A DNA stretch of 64,000 bases from Agrypnia vestita (GCA_016648135.1 JADDOH010000488.1:1-64000); one strand, 5' to 3'. Counted from the first letter of the stretch, positions 22,001 to 37,000 are shown. Program-made: numbers and translations. Notes: generated by a model not told the origin, from the sequence alone.

Positions 22001-25000
22001 AATGACCCCCAATTACGTATTTTATATGTAAATTCTTCGACGTGTTTCGAGAGATTTGCTCTAGAGATTAAGAGAGGTTTGTAGAACGTTCTGGACGGTT
22101 CCAAAGTAGTGTTGTAGTGCATAATGGAATGTTATGGAATGCTCAATTGTGTTGTCGGTATTCAGTAGGTTCATCATCTTGTTGCAGTATTCACATCTCA
22201 AATGTTTCATGTCGCCTTATCGATTCTTCGGTAAGTGTCCAAGCTTCCATTCCACAAAATAATATTGACTATTCGTATTAATAAGGTTGAGACCATGACT
22301 GCAGAACATCTTTTCATGCGAACAAAGATTTCACAAGATTTCAACGAAAGGATCTCATCTTTCATTTACACTGCAGTCTGAGTATGCAATACTTTGTACC
22401 TTCTCCGATAATAGCCATCTCAAAATTGTCTTCTTTTAATGCGTGAAATTTTTCCCCAGACTGGCGGGCTTTTCGGCGCGAAGCCGGCCGACACTCCGGC
22501 TTTCGGCATGCCGCAGACCACCCAGGCCGGCGGATTCGGCGTGTTTGGCGCCCAGGCCGGCGCGCAGAACACGGGCGGCCTGTTTGGTGCCAAGCCGGCC
22601 GCGGCGCCGTTCGGCACAGCGGCACCAGGTTTGTTGAGATTTGTGTAAGATTGATTGTTCGATTTATTCGTGTTTTCATTAACTTTTCCCATGTGGTGCT
22701 AAAATTGAAACGCGCATTCTGGTGTTTATAAAATGTTTGTGTAATGATAGAACGTTTTGTAAAAAATAAGTCAGAAATATTGGAAAAAAATGCAAATTTT
22801 CATAGGGCATAACCCCATAACTATTAATTTATTTTATTTATCTTAATTATTTAGTTCCACACATAATGTTGTGTAGGCTAATATATGATTTCACTTAGAC
22901 ATTGCATTCCATATAATCATTTAAAAGTTTTTGTAATAAAATTTCTGCACTTCAGTTTAAACCTCCTTATATTCTCCATGTTTTGAATTTCCTTTGGCAG
23001 GCTATCGAAGATTTTTATACCTTTATACATTATATAATTTTGTGAGATGTTTTTTTTTTCTTTGGTAGTCTTATGTTGTCGCTTCCTCTTGTATTGTAGG
23101 AATGAAAATCCTTATTCAGCTTCATTCTGTCATCAAAGTCTTTGGGTACTAATCCGTGTTTAGTTAGGTCATGGCTGCTTGAACATTTTCGACTCACAAT
23201 CAAGGCAGGAATATATTCCTTTGCATGTTATTAATGTTTTCCAAATAACCCTGCATAAATAGAAGTACATTAAATTGTATTATTTGTCAAAATTAAATTG
23301 AATTTATTTAAAATATTTTCTTGCTGACATTTTAACCCCCCCTGGGCCGCCGTCGCATATATCCGACAGGCACAAAATAAATTATTTATCAACGGCCGCG
23401 TATCGAATTTGAAAAACGTAATTTTATCCCAATAGAGAAATCCTGTTGTGACCTGTCGTTCCATTTTCAACTCAAAAACATCACCGATTATATTTTAAAT
23501 CAACAATCAAAACGGAAGTTTTTCTGCTGTCAAAATCGTATAGAGAAGTTGTAGATGTCGCCCCGATCGCGTGTTGTGCAATCGAAATTCAAATATTCCA
23601 TCGTCAAGGTCACGCGCAATGTGAGCGGGAAATACGATTTATTTTTTTCGATTTTCGATTTATTTGTACACGTATATACAAATATATACGATATGTTTTG
23701 CGATATTTGTCAGTTTTTGTTGGTTTATGATTCAATTGAATACTAATAGTGATTTATTAACAAAAATACACGCATTTTTGTTGCGTTTATTTGAAATATG
23801 TGTGTGTGTGAAAGTGTATCATATTTATGTGTTATGAGTGCGATGTCCCGTCGTGTGCCGTGCCGTGCAACAAAATATATCACACAGAAGAAGATTATTA
23901 TTATTAATAGTAGTGTTGTCTCTAATAAACAAATAAAAAATAATAATTATTTTTCAGAAAATGTTGCGCTGGCAACATTATGGAAATTCAAAAAAAGATT
24001 ATTTTTTTTACTTAAATGATAAAAAAATCATTGCATTTTTACACTTACGATAAAATAATATGAATGTGTGTGTTTTTTTTTTAATATACGCATGTTTTCA
24101 TGGTTTTTTCGTAAAAAGAAAAATCACAAAAAATTCAGAAAATTTATGGCCCACAACAAGTTAAATATGTTCGTGCCGTGAAGGATCTGCACCAATTACG
24201 TTAATTAGTTCATGATAAATTAGATTTAAACGAATATTGTGATAGGTATTAAAAATAGAATAAATATTTTCTTTTAGCTTTCGGTGCTCCGAACACGGGC
24301 TTCGGTGCCCCCCAGACCAACCAGACCGGCGGCTTGTTTGGGAACACGGCCTTTGGAGCCAAGCCGGCCACCACGGGGGCCCCCGCGTTTGGGGGCTTCA
24401 ATCCAACGCCCACCACCAACACAGCCCTGGGTTTGTATACATCATATTTTTCTCAGAATTTTGAAGACACATTGTACCATGCTCGTTGAAATTTTTTAAT
24501 TGTAGTTTATTTAATTTTATTTTTAATTTAAAAAAAAAAATAGAGATACGAACACGGAATACGTGTCACATCAATATTCTTGCCATTTTCAAACTAAGCT
24601 AAACGCTTGTGCTATGAAACTAGGACTAACTTGCTAGTCTGAGGTGAGGTTTGAACCCGCGACCTTTGGATCACGAGGCGAGAGTCCTAACCACAAGACC
24701 AACAAGCTACTTGGAACTGCAGAATATTTTTTGCATGCAGAGAGGAACATCTCAAACCTGCTCAACAATATGCTGTTTAATTCCAGCAGGCCTATTGATT
24801 AATTGTATTGTTGTCTCGAAAGCATTGAGCTTTTTTCTTTCTTTCTCTAGGTCCAGTGTAACATTAATAGTCACCCTAATAGTGTTTACCAAAAATCAGC
24901 ACTTCTGGTATTTTTGAAATGAGATATTCTCACCTTGCATCTCCTGAGAGAGCCTCCCTTGGCTAGCCTTATCATTGTGTGTGTAGTGAGATGGCTCAAG

Positions 25001-28000
25001 TATACGCCGCAATATAATATTTTGTTTTTGGCGAATACTTGACCCAATACCGTGTCGCAATAGTGTCTCGTCAACAGAACAATTGTGACATGCATTCAGG
25101 TATGTGGGTCAAGAACTGTTGTCTTCTGTGGCAATACTGCAGGTGAATAAGTAGGTTAATAGACCAGGGACGCAGTACAGCTTCGTCAGCAACCTCGTGC
25201 AATTGCTTCGTAGGGAATATATATTATGAGCTGGAACACGAAGATGATCGGCGTCGAATCGAATCTTCATCACAGATTCGCGTATCCGCCATCGGACCAG
25301 GCGGACCTCCCGCAGTCTTACTCTGTTATTTTACTATTTTACTATTTTACTCTATATGCATCTTTGGTGAGAAATTAACATACTGTACTGTCCTTCGGGT
25401 TCCAGCCCCTACATATACCCCCTCACTTACACAAGTGCTAACATAACATTTCTAGAATTATTTAATCGATTTGATACTTATGCGACACAGTATTGAGTCA
25501 AGTATGCACCAACTTGTTGAGTCGGCGCGAATGTCGAAATGTCGCACCACCGCACCTTCCTAAACTTTGTTTATAAAATTTGTGACATCTGTTGCAGGCG
25601 GCCTCAGCATGAGCGGCGGCGGCATGTTCGGGGCCAAGCCGGGCGGGGGCGGCCTGTTTGGCAGCGTGGCCACCACCCAGCCCGCGGGGGGGCTATTCGG
25701 GAGCTCCGGGGGCGGGCTGCAGCTGGGCTCCAACCTCGGCTCCAACCTTGGTGGAGGTAAACTCATGATATACCATTATAATTATGTTCAATATACAGTA
25801 AAAGCTCGTTAATACAAACAACTATAATTCGAAATTCGGTATAATTCGAAAAACTTAATCATATTTTATCCGCCTCAAATGATTTTCATACAAAATGCTT
25901 CCTATAATTCGAAAAAATGGCTAATTCCAAATACGAAAAAAATTTCAGACAAAATTGTGAAATTTGACACAAAATCATTTGTGTAAATGTTAACATTTGC
26001 TAGTGTTTTCTATACCTGCGCTGGAGGGAATGACCTCCGGGCGCTCACAGGGCTTTGATCATCTGTATGACGGTAATAAAAGTCATAAAACACCCCCAGT
26101 CGGCCGGCGTGGGCTGGCGCCGCGCATGCCGGTTAGAGCCTGTCCGGATGAGGCGGATGAACGTGTGAGTGGACTCGCGCGTTCCAATTTATATTGCGTC
26201 CAGATGCCGCGTTTTACGCGCGAGATCGCTTACGCGTTGCAATTTACATTGCATCCAGATATGCAAATAATTGTTTTATTTCAGTAGATGTTGGCGCATA
26301 TCGTAAGAGTAATGACTCCACAATTTTTAAAAACTCTGTTTTATATAAAAACTTCTCGAAAAAACTTTAGATATTCCAGACCCAAAGCCGATATTGCGCA
26401 TCTCTACCACGGACTCGCGCATAGTTCTGAACGCAACAATGGGCCCGAGTATCTTAACACGCGCGGCGCCCGCGAGTCGAGTCTCGCGCGTGTGTGCGAA
26501 CGCGCGTCAGTATCTGGACAGGATGTGTGTAGCTCCAGTATCTGGAGAACGCGCGAGTGCACTGGAAAACGTAAAACGCCCCATCTGGACAGGGTCTTAG
26601 GGATGTTTTATGACTCCCGTTTTATAATATCCCTTCAAAAAACGAGATTAGTTGTCATCTTGCACACCGGTTTGAAGTTTTAAATTGTTACATATTTGTG
26701 TTTTACTAAAATTGAAAATATATTCTTATAGTCGTATCGCGTGAAAACATTTTGTTAATGACTCTTTTTTGTGCTTTTATCTGTGATTTCAGTGAAAACT
26801 TTCGATATTTTAGTCTCTTCATTTAAGATTTAATATATTTTGTGTTATTTGATAAGTGTGAAGAATATTAGATATTTTATTGCGTTCACATGTTAGATTT
26901 TAGTTATTTTCGCATTTTATTTTGACTAGTGTTTCGTTTCAAATGAAAATGCCGTCAGTTCGCGGCGCATACGAAACGTATCGCCAATTCTAAAAAATCG
27001 CGCCAAAATTGAAAAGCACAGTGAAGTGATGTACAATATTTGCTGTTTTCAGTTTTTCTGTTTTAAAATTGAATTGATGGCTCAAGATCACGTATCAAGG
27101 AAATTTATTTTAATTTTATTGAAAGAACTGTCAGAAATGAATGCAACATTGGCCAAATAAATGTGTTTAAAAATACATGTTAAAGAATGCATTTGTTTGT
27201 ACACCTGGAAATGTTTAGAAAGTGTGTTGATGGTTTATAAACTTCATACTAATTCTACTTCCCTAATTCGAAAATCTTTTTTTTTTTTTGATCTTCGATC
27301 CCCTGAATTTCGTATTAAAGAGCTTTTACTGTATTTCACGTAGCGCTTTATGTAATGTCTTTATAAATCTTGAAAGTGATTTACTATAAGCGCGGGTCTT
27401 ATAGTAAATCAGAAGACCAAATACAACAAACCCCGATTGTCTCATGTGGAAGAAGACATTTTGGAACGGTACCAATATTCACGTATTGGCTCCTTTATAA
27501 CATTCTGGAATAATACAGAGGAGATCCAGATGCACATAGTGAGTGCAAATTGTTTTTATTTCCAATTACTGGAAAGTTGCTTTCCACCAGATAACCTAAC
27601 CTAACCTTTATAAATACTTTTAGTTGACAATTAACGTGTTTCTTAATCTATGTTATAGTAGAACCTCTTTTATTTGAAATTCAAGGGACCCAAAAAAAAC
27701 ATTATGAATTATGCGGTAATTATTAGTTTATATGGCCCCGTGTATAAAAATATTACGTACGTACGTATAAACAAATAAAACTCTGTTGGTACTTTATGAT
27801 TGCAGGCAACACTGCTTTCGGCGGCGGTCTCGGCAGCTTCGGGCTGGGTTCCGGCGGCCAGGGCGGGGTCCTCGGCATGGGCGGGGGGCTCAATCCTTCG
27901 GGGTACCAATCGGGGCTCTTTGGCTCCCCCGGTATGTCCGGGTAAGTAGCCGTTTGTGGCCTCTCGGTGACTTCTTTTTCACAACGTCTTGCGCCGAACT

Positions 28001-31000
28001 CCCTTAATCTCAAACGTCATAATATCCAAACCTTACCTGCTATGGTGTACGTGTACAGAAATTATAACTGTTCCTATCTTGGGCTTCTTTCTCCACGTCA
28101 GCCCAATTTAGTTGCGACCTCGTTTCGCAGCAGTCCTCCAACTGTTTCCGCTAGATCCTTCTAGAACGGCCCTTCGGTCTTCTGCCTTCTGGTCTTGCCT
28201 GGAATACCCACTTTGGAAGATATGTCCCAGCCACCGTAACTGATTTATCCATAAACGTCAATATGGGCTCTCCTTCGAGACATTCTCTTATTTGAGTATT
28301 TCTGATTCTGTCCCTTCTGGAAACTCCTACTAATCCTCATAGAAATCGATGGCGTATAGCCTTGAGCGGGTAACACATAAGATCCAAAATTTCATAGATA
28401 AATAACCTCGTTAATTCAAAATCCCCGATAATTTGTTATTCGAGATAATTTTTAGATATTTTTGAGTATCTTCAAATTTTTTCATCATTAATCAAGTTTA
28501 TATAGATGTCTCACAAACATGGGAGTATTTTTGTGAAAAGTAAATATGGAACTCTTAGCACAAGAGAAGAATAATGAATGAGAAAATTTCATTTTGATTT
28601 CTAGGTCCAACAACGCCGCCGGAAACTCGGTCCACCAGCAGATGATCGCCCTCACATTCGAGCCCTTTGGCCATTCTGCATTGCTGAAAGGTCTCGTTCC
28701 ATCACCAGGTAACTGTTCATTTAATTACATGCAGCGCTCCCCTTATCAACGGGACAATTTTTATCGCCGGACCTGAAAAGGGGCTTTTGAATTTGGGCCC
28801 GGTACGGAATTGTCGTCGACCAGAGTCGCCGAATTTCGATATTTTCAGACATGACATTATTATTTATTACCGTTATTTATATATTTTTTTTTACAAAATT
28901 ATTGTTTGAATAGGAAAAGCAGACGAGCAGCTGAAGCCGACAAATCCGGTGGCGCACAAGGCAGTCCTGGAGAGCGACAAGTTCAAGGTGTCTCCCGGGG
29001 TGGCGCGGTTACGCGTCAAACCCATCACCGCCAACACGCCCATGTCCAAGGTATTTATTTCTTAGTTTTTGAGATTTAATTATGTATATTAGTTTGGAAC
29101 TTATGCTAATGTAGTTTTTAACGATGCAATTCATGTGCCTCCCCTCTCCCCTCTTCCCCCTCGCCGTATAGTGTCGAGTTGATTGGCAGTTCCGAAATCG
29201 GGATGGTGCATATGTTACTCGCTGTAATACAAACATTGTAGTTCGTAGCCTTTTCTTGATAATTATTGTGTCTTGAACGGACTTGAATTATTTATATAGA
29301 GCTTGCCCAATGTAAATTGGCGTGCGGTGACTTTGGAACTAAAACCCATCCCCCGCACCCGGCGGCAACCCCTCGCCCTGTCATTCAGTTCAATTTTGTA
29401 TTTGAGCGTGAGCTGTGACATCTTGATTTCCAATATACACTGAATTATTATGTCGAAAAATGTCCGGGATAGTGCAAGAACAATTGCCAATGAAGTATTA
29501 AAGTTTTGCGAAACTGTAAAAGCAAATAATCGACCAATATAACCGTTTGACAGGTTGACTGATAGAGTGGCCGCCATTACTGGTTTGCTTCTTTAGTGTT
29601 GCCTGACTTACACCCTGGCAACTTCTGTTAGGCGACAGGGACGCCCTCCCTCGCAAGCCAATTTATACTGGTGGCATTCTAATACAGTCCATTTTACGGT
29701 AGCAGCGGAAACAAGAGCAACATTTGGATTGACGGCGAGTCTTCCACCTTCCTCCTAGTTTCTTTGCTTGTGTTCTCAAACATATTTATGTGTTCACACA
29801 TATTTCCAGAAATCATTGTTCGATGGTCTGGAAGAAAACGACCCCAGCGTGCAGGAAACTCTCTCCCTGAAGCGCAACGTCAAGCGCCTCATCCTGCGGC
29901 CGAAGCAGACGGCCCCGCTGCAGCGCGAGGCCGACGGCGAGGCCCGCAGCGCCGACCACAACGGCCGGGCTTCTCCCGACCGCACCGCCTACCGCAGCGA
30001 CGACACCAACTACGACGATTCCCGCCCCAACGACTCCATTGACCTGACGCGCGAGGACGCAGGCAAGTCTGCGCTGGAGGACCACACCAGGGCGGAGATC
30101 TCTGCCAGGGAGGAGTTCCGGAGGGACCTGTCTCCCGGGATTATTCAGAAGCGGGTCGGACTCTCGGACCCGCGCGGCAGCACCTTGAAGAGTCCGCTGC
30201 AGTCTAGCTCAGGTGATTTTGTTAATTTCCTTTCATGTGTATGTTTATTTAAGGGATTACCGGTTACCAGGAGAGATTGAGGGGTTATTTAAGGGTGTGT
30301 CTGACATTTTTACAAGGAGGTAATTAATTATTTCATCATCATCTTTATCCCGTTGTCCTAGTAGGGTCGGGGGCCCAGACACTCGACAAGGTGCTTCCAT
30401 ATTCCCTGTCTTGTGCTGATCAGTCAGGCCCATTCTTTATTAATCAATTAGAAAGATACACAGAAAAATCAAATCAACGAAAAAATATTCGGCTGCGACT
30501 GGAATTCCGGGGCAAGCGCGTTATCCAATTACGCTACAGCGGCCTCGTATATTTCCGTGAATATATCGACCTTATCTGTAAGTCTCATTTTATTAATTGA
30601 TTAACATATATTATCTATTTTTAGAGCAATCTACTTTTTATGGTGCGGTAGGCACAAATTACTTTGCGTAACTGCCGGTAGGTGAAGCCAGAATTAACCG
30701 TTTTAATTCATTTGGTATTTTTGGACACATTTGATAAAACACACATGTATTATATCCAAGAACACATTCTTTTTGTGAAGTTGCAATTTTTTTCAGAACA
30801 AATTTCTGTGAAATTTAACCCTTAAAAGACTGTGCTAAAAAAAAACTTTGGGGACGGTGGAGTAACACAGCGTTACCTGATTAAAAATCGGCATAGTTTT
30901 TAATGTGTGATAAAATATACAGATAAGACTTTTTAAAGGTCCCTTTACATATACAATTATGTAAGGTAAACATACATATTTGCATTATTTTAGTAAATTA

Positions 31001-34000
31001 TTATAAAATCATGGCAAATGGAATTTGCGTGCGCTTCCGCTGACGTTTCATTAGCAACTGAATACAACGAAGCGGTCGCCAGCTCGCTTCAGTCGCATGC
31101 ACTCCGTCTTTGTCTAACACGTGTTACCCGACTCTACCGTACTCTTTCTATATTTTTTTTGCTTTCGCCGAAACCCAAGCAACCGCCATCTCTGTCCTAC
31201 ATGAAATGTATGGTATTGTCGTGCTCTTTCTTGCTCGATTTAACTGCGATGTACAATATTCTGCTCTCTCTTGCACACTGGCCGAAAATACGAGAGTAAT
31301 GCATAAATATTTTTTAATTAAAAAATCTGTACATTCCTTACAGTTTAATTTGGTAATTTTGGTGTGAAAATGTCTATTCGATGATTATAAAAAAATGTGA
31401 CGTTTTAGTTTTCGTAAATAAGGTAGATATTTCATATTCTGTATGACAGGTAGACCTACGTTACATCATCGACACTCAGGAGTTAAAACCAAATTAATTA
31501 ATCAATTACAATATATTATTTTGTTGATTTTTATGTAGGTGTGTTAATAAATTTGGTTTTAAATTTCACAGAACTTTGTTCTGAAAAAATTACAACCTCA
31601 CAATAAGAAAGTGTTCTTGAATATAAGACCCATTCTGTTTGCATACACTTTTTTCTGTTGCTTCTCTCAGCTTAATCCTGGCCTTCCTTCCGGGGTTGCC
31701 AAGAGGATACTTCTTGGTACTCTTAGCACATGTCCGAGTCACCTCATTTGTGATTTCTCTATGATCAGCGTGACTCCCGCTACCCCCTAAGAAAGCTCAT
31801 CTCGGCAGCCTGGATCCTCGCTCTCACTCTCTCCATCGGGATCCAAATTTGATGGCCATGTATTAGGGTGGGCCTTAGGTCTGTCGTTTTTTCTTGACAC
31901 ATAACTCGGATTATTTTATTTCATTTTTTAAAACTGGTCATTTATATTATACCAGCTGTTCATACCCGTCGTTGCGCAGGTTGAGGATTAAGTTGAAAAT
32001 AAGTTTGTTGGAAATTGTAATTGGAAAACAAAGGTTCCGTTATTTTGCAAGGCCTCTAATAAAAACAATGTTTCCATTTAATCAATGCTACGATTGATGG
32101 GATGTCCGGGAGGAAAATGTCACATGTGTTACCCGCCGGGTCCTAAAGAATACGTTTGCAAAAATTTGGGTCACATCGTTCAAACGGTGTAACAAACGTG
32201 AGAACAGACAGATGCTAGACATTTAGTTTTATAAGCAGTCTTGTAGCTAATAGAAAAAACTTCGAAAATTTGAACTTCTTCATTCAATTTTGAATTATTC
32301 TTTACATTTTGGGTGAAATGTTGACAGTTACGGAGATAAGTGACATCAAAGTAATTTTTTTTTTCTCGATATTTCTGACTTGTTTTCTGTAAAACCTTGG
32401 ATCGTCACTACTCTTGTATGGAGTATTAAAAATTCATTAGCTTTAATGCAAAATCAACTAATTAAAACATTATTTTTTACAGGAGTCAACACCTCGGAAG
32501 ACTCGGATCGCAGAGCCAGCTGGTAAGTTTGTTTAGATGCATTATGTGAAAAATGCTCGACACGCCCCAAACAGTCGCGTGAACGAAAGAGAAAAAATGC
32601 CAAATTTTGTGAAAAAATGTTGTCACATTTTCACGGCCGTTTAGAATCTCCTGTGTGTAGTTTTTGGGATACTCTGCCGTGTATGTCTGACCTCTCTGGC
32701 CGGCGTTTCGGATCCCATTGCAGAGCCCTGATATATTGTATCTAGAGAAAATAATAAAAGAATTTTACCTTCCATTAAAATTCCTATTTTGTTTCCCTCG
32801 ACGCCTGGAATCCATTATGAGAGAACAGCCTGCTGTTTCGCCACTAGACACGCGTTCCTACCCCCTCTGATTCCCTGTTTGCGACAATTTATTCCCGCTG
32901 GTATCCCTGTTTCCGGTTTCGTCCGCGCAACGGTTTTTCTTTCATATGACTCATAATGCACCAGGTAGGGATTACCTGGATTCCAGGCGTCGAGGGAAAC
33001 AAAATAGGAATTTTAATGGAAGGTAAAATTCTTTTATTTTGTGTTCCGTCTCGACGCCTGGAATCCATTATGAGAGATCTGTTTGTTATCACCTGGTGAC
33101 CTAGTGGTTCGACGTTATATGTGACTGCCTATATTGGCGTAAAGAGAGGCGCTAATGAGCTCTGGGGGCATTGTTGCTTGGGGTTATCTACTATCTCTCT
33201 TTGGTAGAATTTTCGGAAGGTGATTTCACTCTGCCAGTTTCCCCTTGACAAGATCTCCTCTATCGGGTAGTTTTCCAGCCAATTCAACGAAGCCACAGCA
33301 GAACGAACACTTCCTGGCGTTGCTTCCACTCCAGCCTCTCTTAGGATTGACTTGATCCAACCACCTATCATTGTCCGTGAAGCTGGCTTTACTTCACCTG
33401 CTGTCGTCACAAATAGTTCTTTCATGTCCGGCTTTCGTCTCGGCTGTGAGAGTGAGACCAGCTTTCGGATCCAAAACAAGGGGTTGATGTTCCTTTCATC
33501 CGATGCGCTCAACCTCCATCCCGATTGTTTGTGTCTTGCCGTGTCAGTCTTCGCTCCAAAGGCTGGCCATAGCGTGATGGAGTCTCCTTTGTCGATCAAT
33601 CGGTCCGGGGTGACTCTGAGAAGTGTCAGATCTTGGACTCTTCGCCCAGATGCCATGATGAGTAGTATGGCCGTCCTCCTTGACACGTCATACAGGCTGT
33701 TCCTTGGCGGGTTTTCACGTAGCCACTCCACCACTACTCGGGGGTTCCAGATCGGGGGTCTCTCAGTGCATCCACCAGAAACCGAGATGGCTTTAAGGAC
33801 GTGCCTGACGAGGAAGTTCGAGCTAATCTTATCTGCATCAAGAGCTGGGCCACAGAAGGATACGATTGCCGATTTGTGGACCAATATTGTTCGAGGGGCT
33901 AGCCCTTCGTGGATGAACAGGTTGGCCAGATATCTTGCCACTGTTGCAGGGGGAGGGTTATGAGGTTGGACAGAATGCGTGGTACACCATCGCTGCCACC

Positions 34001-37000
34001 TATCCCAGGCCGGCTTGTAGGTGTTCAGCGTTGAGCCTCTCCAGCCAGATCTGAACAGCTGCTGTTCCTCCTGGCTCCAATCCGCTATAGCCTGTTCCCA
34101 CCCACTGCTATTCTCCAAACTTCCAGTTGGAAGTCCTACACCCTCGGTGGGGGAAACCCTGTCGACGTATCGATCAGGACGCTCTTCAGATCTCTTACGC
34201 AGGCCCGCTCGTAATCCCAATGCTGACTGAATGCGTTGAGATAGGAGGCCGAGCAATCGGTTGAGTCTAGCGACACGTAGTTTGGCACCACATGGGCGGT
34301 GGCCGATGCGAAGAGGTCGATCTGAGGACGTCCCCATATTCGGAATATTTCCTCTGTCGCTGGTTCCAGGAGGTGCCATTCCGGGAGTGGTGTCCCCCGT
34401 GAGAGTCGGTCCGCAATCCCGTTGTATCTCCCTGGAATGACTGCGCTGTCAGAGATATTTCCTGCTGGTCGATAAACTCTAGGAGGTCTCGAGTTATCTT
34501 CAGAAGGCCCAATGATCTTGTCCCCCCCTCCTTGTTGATGTAAGCCACTACTGTCTTGTTGTCTGTCTGCAGTAGGGTCTTCGTTCCTCTTAGCAGGTAA
34601 GCGTGATCCCTGATCACTGCGTAAACAGCGAAGGCTTCTTTCTGGTTGGAATGCCACCGCATCTGCTCTGGGGACCACTGGCCTGATATCGTCTTGTCGT
34701 CCACCTGGCCGCCCCAACCTGCGTCCGCTGCGTCTGTAGTCAGGAAGTGGGAGAAGGGGGCTTCGTGTATTGGGCAGGACTCCCCTACGGCCTCCAACCA
34801 CCACTCTAGGTCTTGCCGAACCGCGGCAGGAAGCTCCACTTGTCTGGATGGCTCGTGCCTCTGCAGCTGGCGGCTGAATCTCTGCAGTCTTCGGCAATGC
34901 AAACGACCCCGAGGGGTGGCGAAGTTTGCGAAGTTGAGTCTCCCCAAGAGGCCTAGAACCTGCTTGGGGGAGCAACTGCCGGCCTCGATCGGGCGGCGCA
35001 GTACTTGGCGAAGGCCAGAGCACTTGCGGTCCGAGAGGGATTTCTGGTTGGCTTCTGAATCTCTGCAGTCTTCGGCAATGCAAACGACCCCGAGGGGTGG
35101 CGAAGTTTGCGAAGTTGAGTCTCCCCAAGAGGCCTAGAACCTGCTTGGGGGAGCAACTGCCGGCCTCGATCGGGCGGCGCAGTACTTGGCGAAGGCCAGA
35201 GCACCTGCGGTCCGAGAGGGATTTCTGGTTGGCTTCGGTGTCCCAAGTTATGCCCAGAAACTCCAGCTTTTGGGTAGGTATAAGGACACACTTGTCGCGG
35301 TTGATGCACCAACCCAGATGCTGGAACAGATTGACCGTCTCTACTGCCTGGGTCGCTAGCAGGTCCCTTGACTGATTGGCCAGAAGGAAGTCGTCCAGGT
35401 AGACTACGGTCCTTATTCCTCTCTTCCGCAAGAGTCCCGCTAGCCAGTTTGACAGCGTTGCGAACATTCTCGGGGCTGATGACAGGCCAAAGGGCAGGCA
35501 GGTCATCTGGAGAAGTTCCCCTTGGTAGTACAGTCTCAGGAACTTTCGGTGCGATTCCGCTATTGGTAGGTGAAAGTATGCCTGGGTTAGGTCGATTTTC
35601 ACCAACCAATCTTTGGGCTGGAGGAAGTCTGGGACCCGAAAGTGGTTGAACAGCTTGAAGGGTTTCGCCTCCACAAAGGCATTCAACGCCTTCAGGTTGA
35701 ATATCGGCCTTAGGGAGTTGTCCGACTTCGGAGTTAGAAACAGATTTGAGATGAAGCTCGGAGAATGATCTGCTCTTTCCAGCACGCCTGACATCTTCAG
35801 GGCCTGAATGTGACTCGACATGTCTCGAGACTCCTTCGTGCTGAAGCTGCTCAACAGCTGCCTGGTGGGGAAGACTAACGGAGGTTTGGCCACAAAGGGG
35901 ATTCTCGCGCCCTTGAGGATTCTCAGCACTATAGGTGGTGCCCCGAACTCCTTCCACGTGCTTTGGAACCTCCTCAAGCGTCCTCCCCAGAACTGGTTGT
36001 TCAGCCTCGCGTCATCTTCTACCTCTACGGCTCCGGTCACCAGCGGGTTTTCGGCCGTGGTCTGCCTTCCGGATAGGTCTCCTGTTCGGGTTCCCTGGGC
36101 CTCGCTCCCTGTTCCTCGGCTCCGGCAGAAAGGGCTTACGGGACTGGAGGTATCCCTGGTTCGGAGCTCGACGAGAAGTTGACGGCTGGGGCTGAGATGT
36201 TGACGGTTGGGCCAGGTTTCGGGTTGCGGGCGAGACCATCACCTTCTCCTGGCCCCCGTTCTTTAGGATATACGCCGATAGCTCTTCCCTATTGAACAAG
36301 TATCCCGAGCTTGGAGGGATTTTGGCCGCACCTTCTCGCACGAAAGGGTCTTTGAAGCCCTCCAATATGGCCTTTCTCCGGTTCAGTATACACTCTGCCC
36401 GTCTGCCGCACACAATCTGCAGGATGTCGTCCGAAATCTTATTGTACGGAGCATCGCTGGTGAACATCGACTGAATCCGCTCGAAGAGAGCCGAAGCGGA
36501 AGATCCGTGCCGGGTTCGGATGCCCAATTCACCAGCGATTGCATCCCGTCTCTCAGGGCTCTGGGCGAGCAAGGCGTTTGAAAGCGCGGCGAGCGATCTT
36601 TCCAGCAAGCCAGTATGTTTTGGCGCGTTATCGACCCTTCTCAAGTCGTCGTTCACCGACAATTCCACAAATTCACGGGATTTACACTAAAATATCAACG
36701 TCCTGTCGCACTATGTTAAAAATTTGTATAGTCTAATGTTTGTTAACCTAGGGATCAAAAATTAAGGGGGTAGGTTGCAATAGAAACACAAAAAATCACA
36801 ACAAAAGTTGGCGTGTCTAAACGCGTGCCAAATGGCGCGAAACAACGACGTTATATGAAAAGAAAAACCGTTGCGCGGACGAAACCGGAAACAGGGATAC
36901 CAGCGGGAATAAATTGTCGCAAACAGGGAATCAGAGGGGGTAGGAACGCGTGTCTAGTGGCGAAACAGCAGGCTGTTCTCTCATAATGGATTCCAGGCGT

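Noticed and set aside
24630..24722. tRNA gene
   Set aside because: A and B boxes are present but no acceptor stem pairs, and the tail is SINE-like. Called a SINE.
29009..29236. Minus-strand ORF overlapping exon 12
   Set aside because: Antisense shadow; no known domain.
29794..30085. Antisense and alternative-frame ORFs over exon 13
   Set aside because: GC-rich shadow frames of the true Nup98-96 exon.
33352..33963. 203-codon plus-strand ORF
   Set aside because: Shadow of the DIRS recombinase on the opposite strand.
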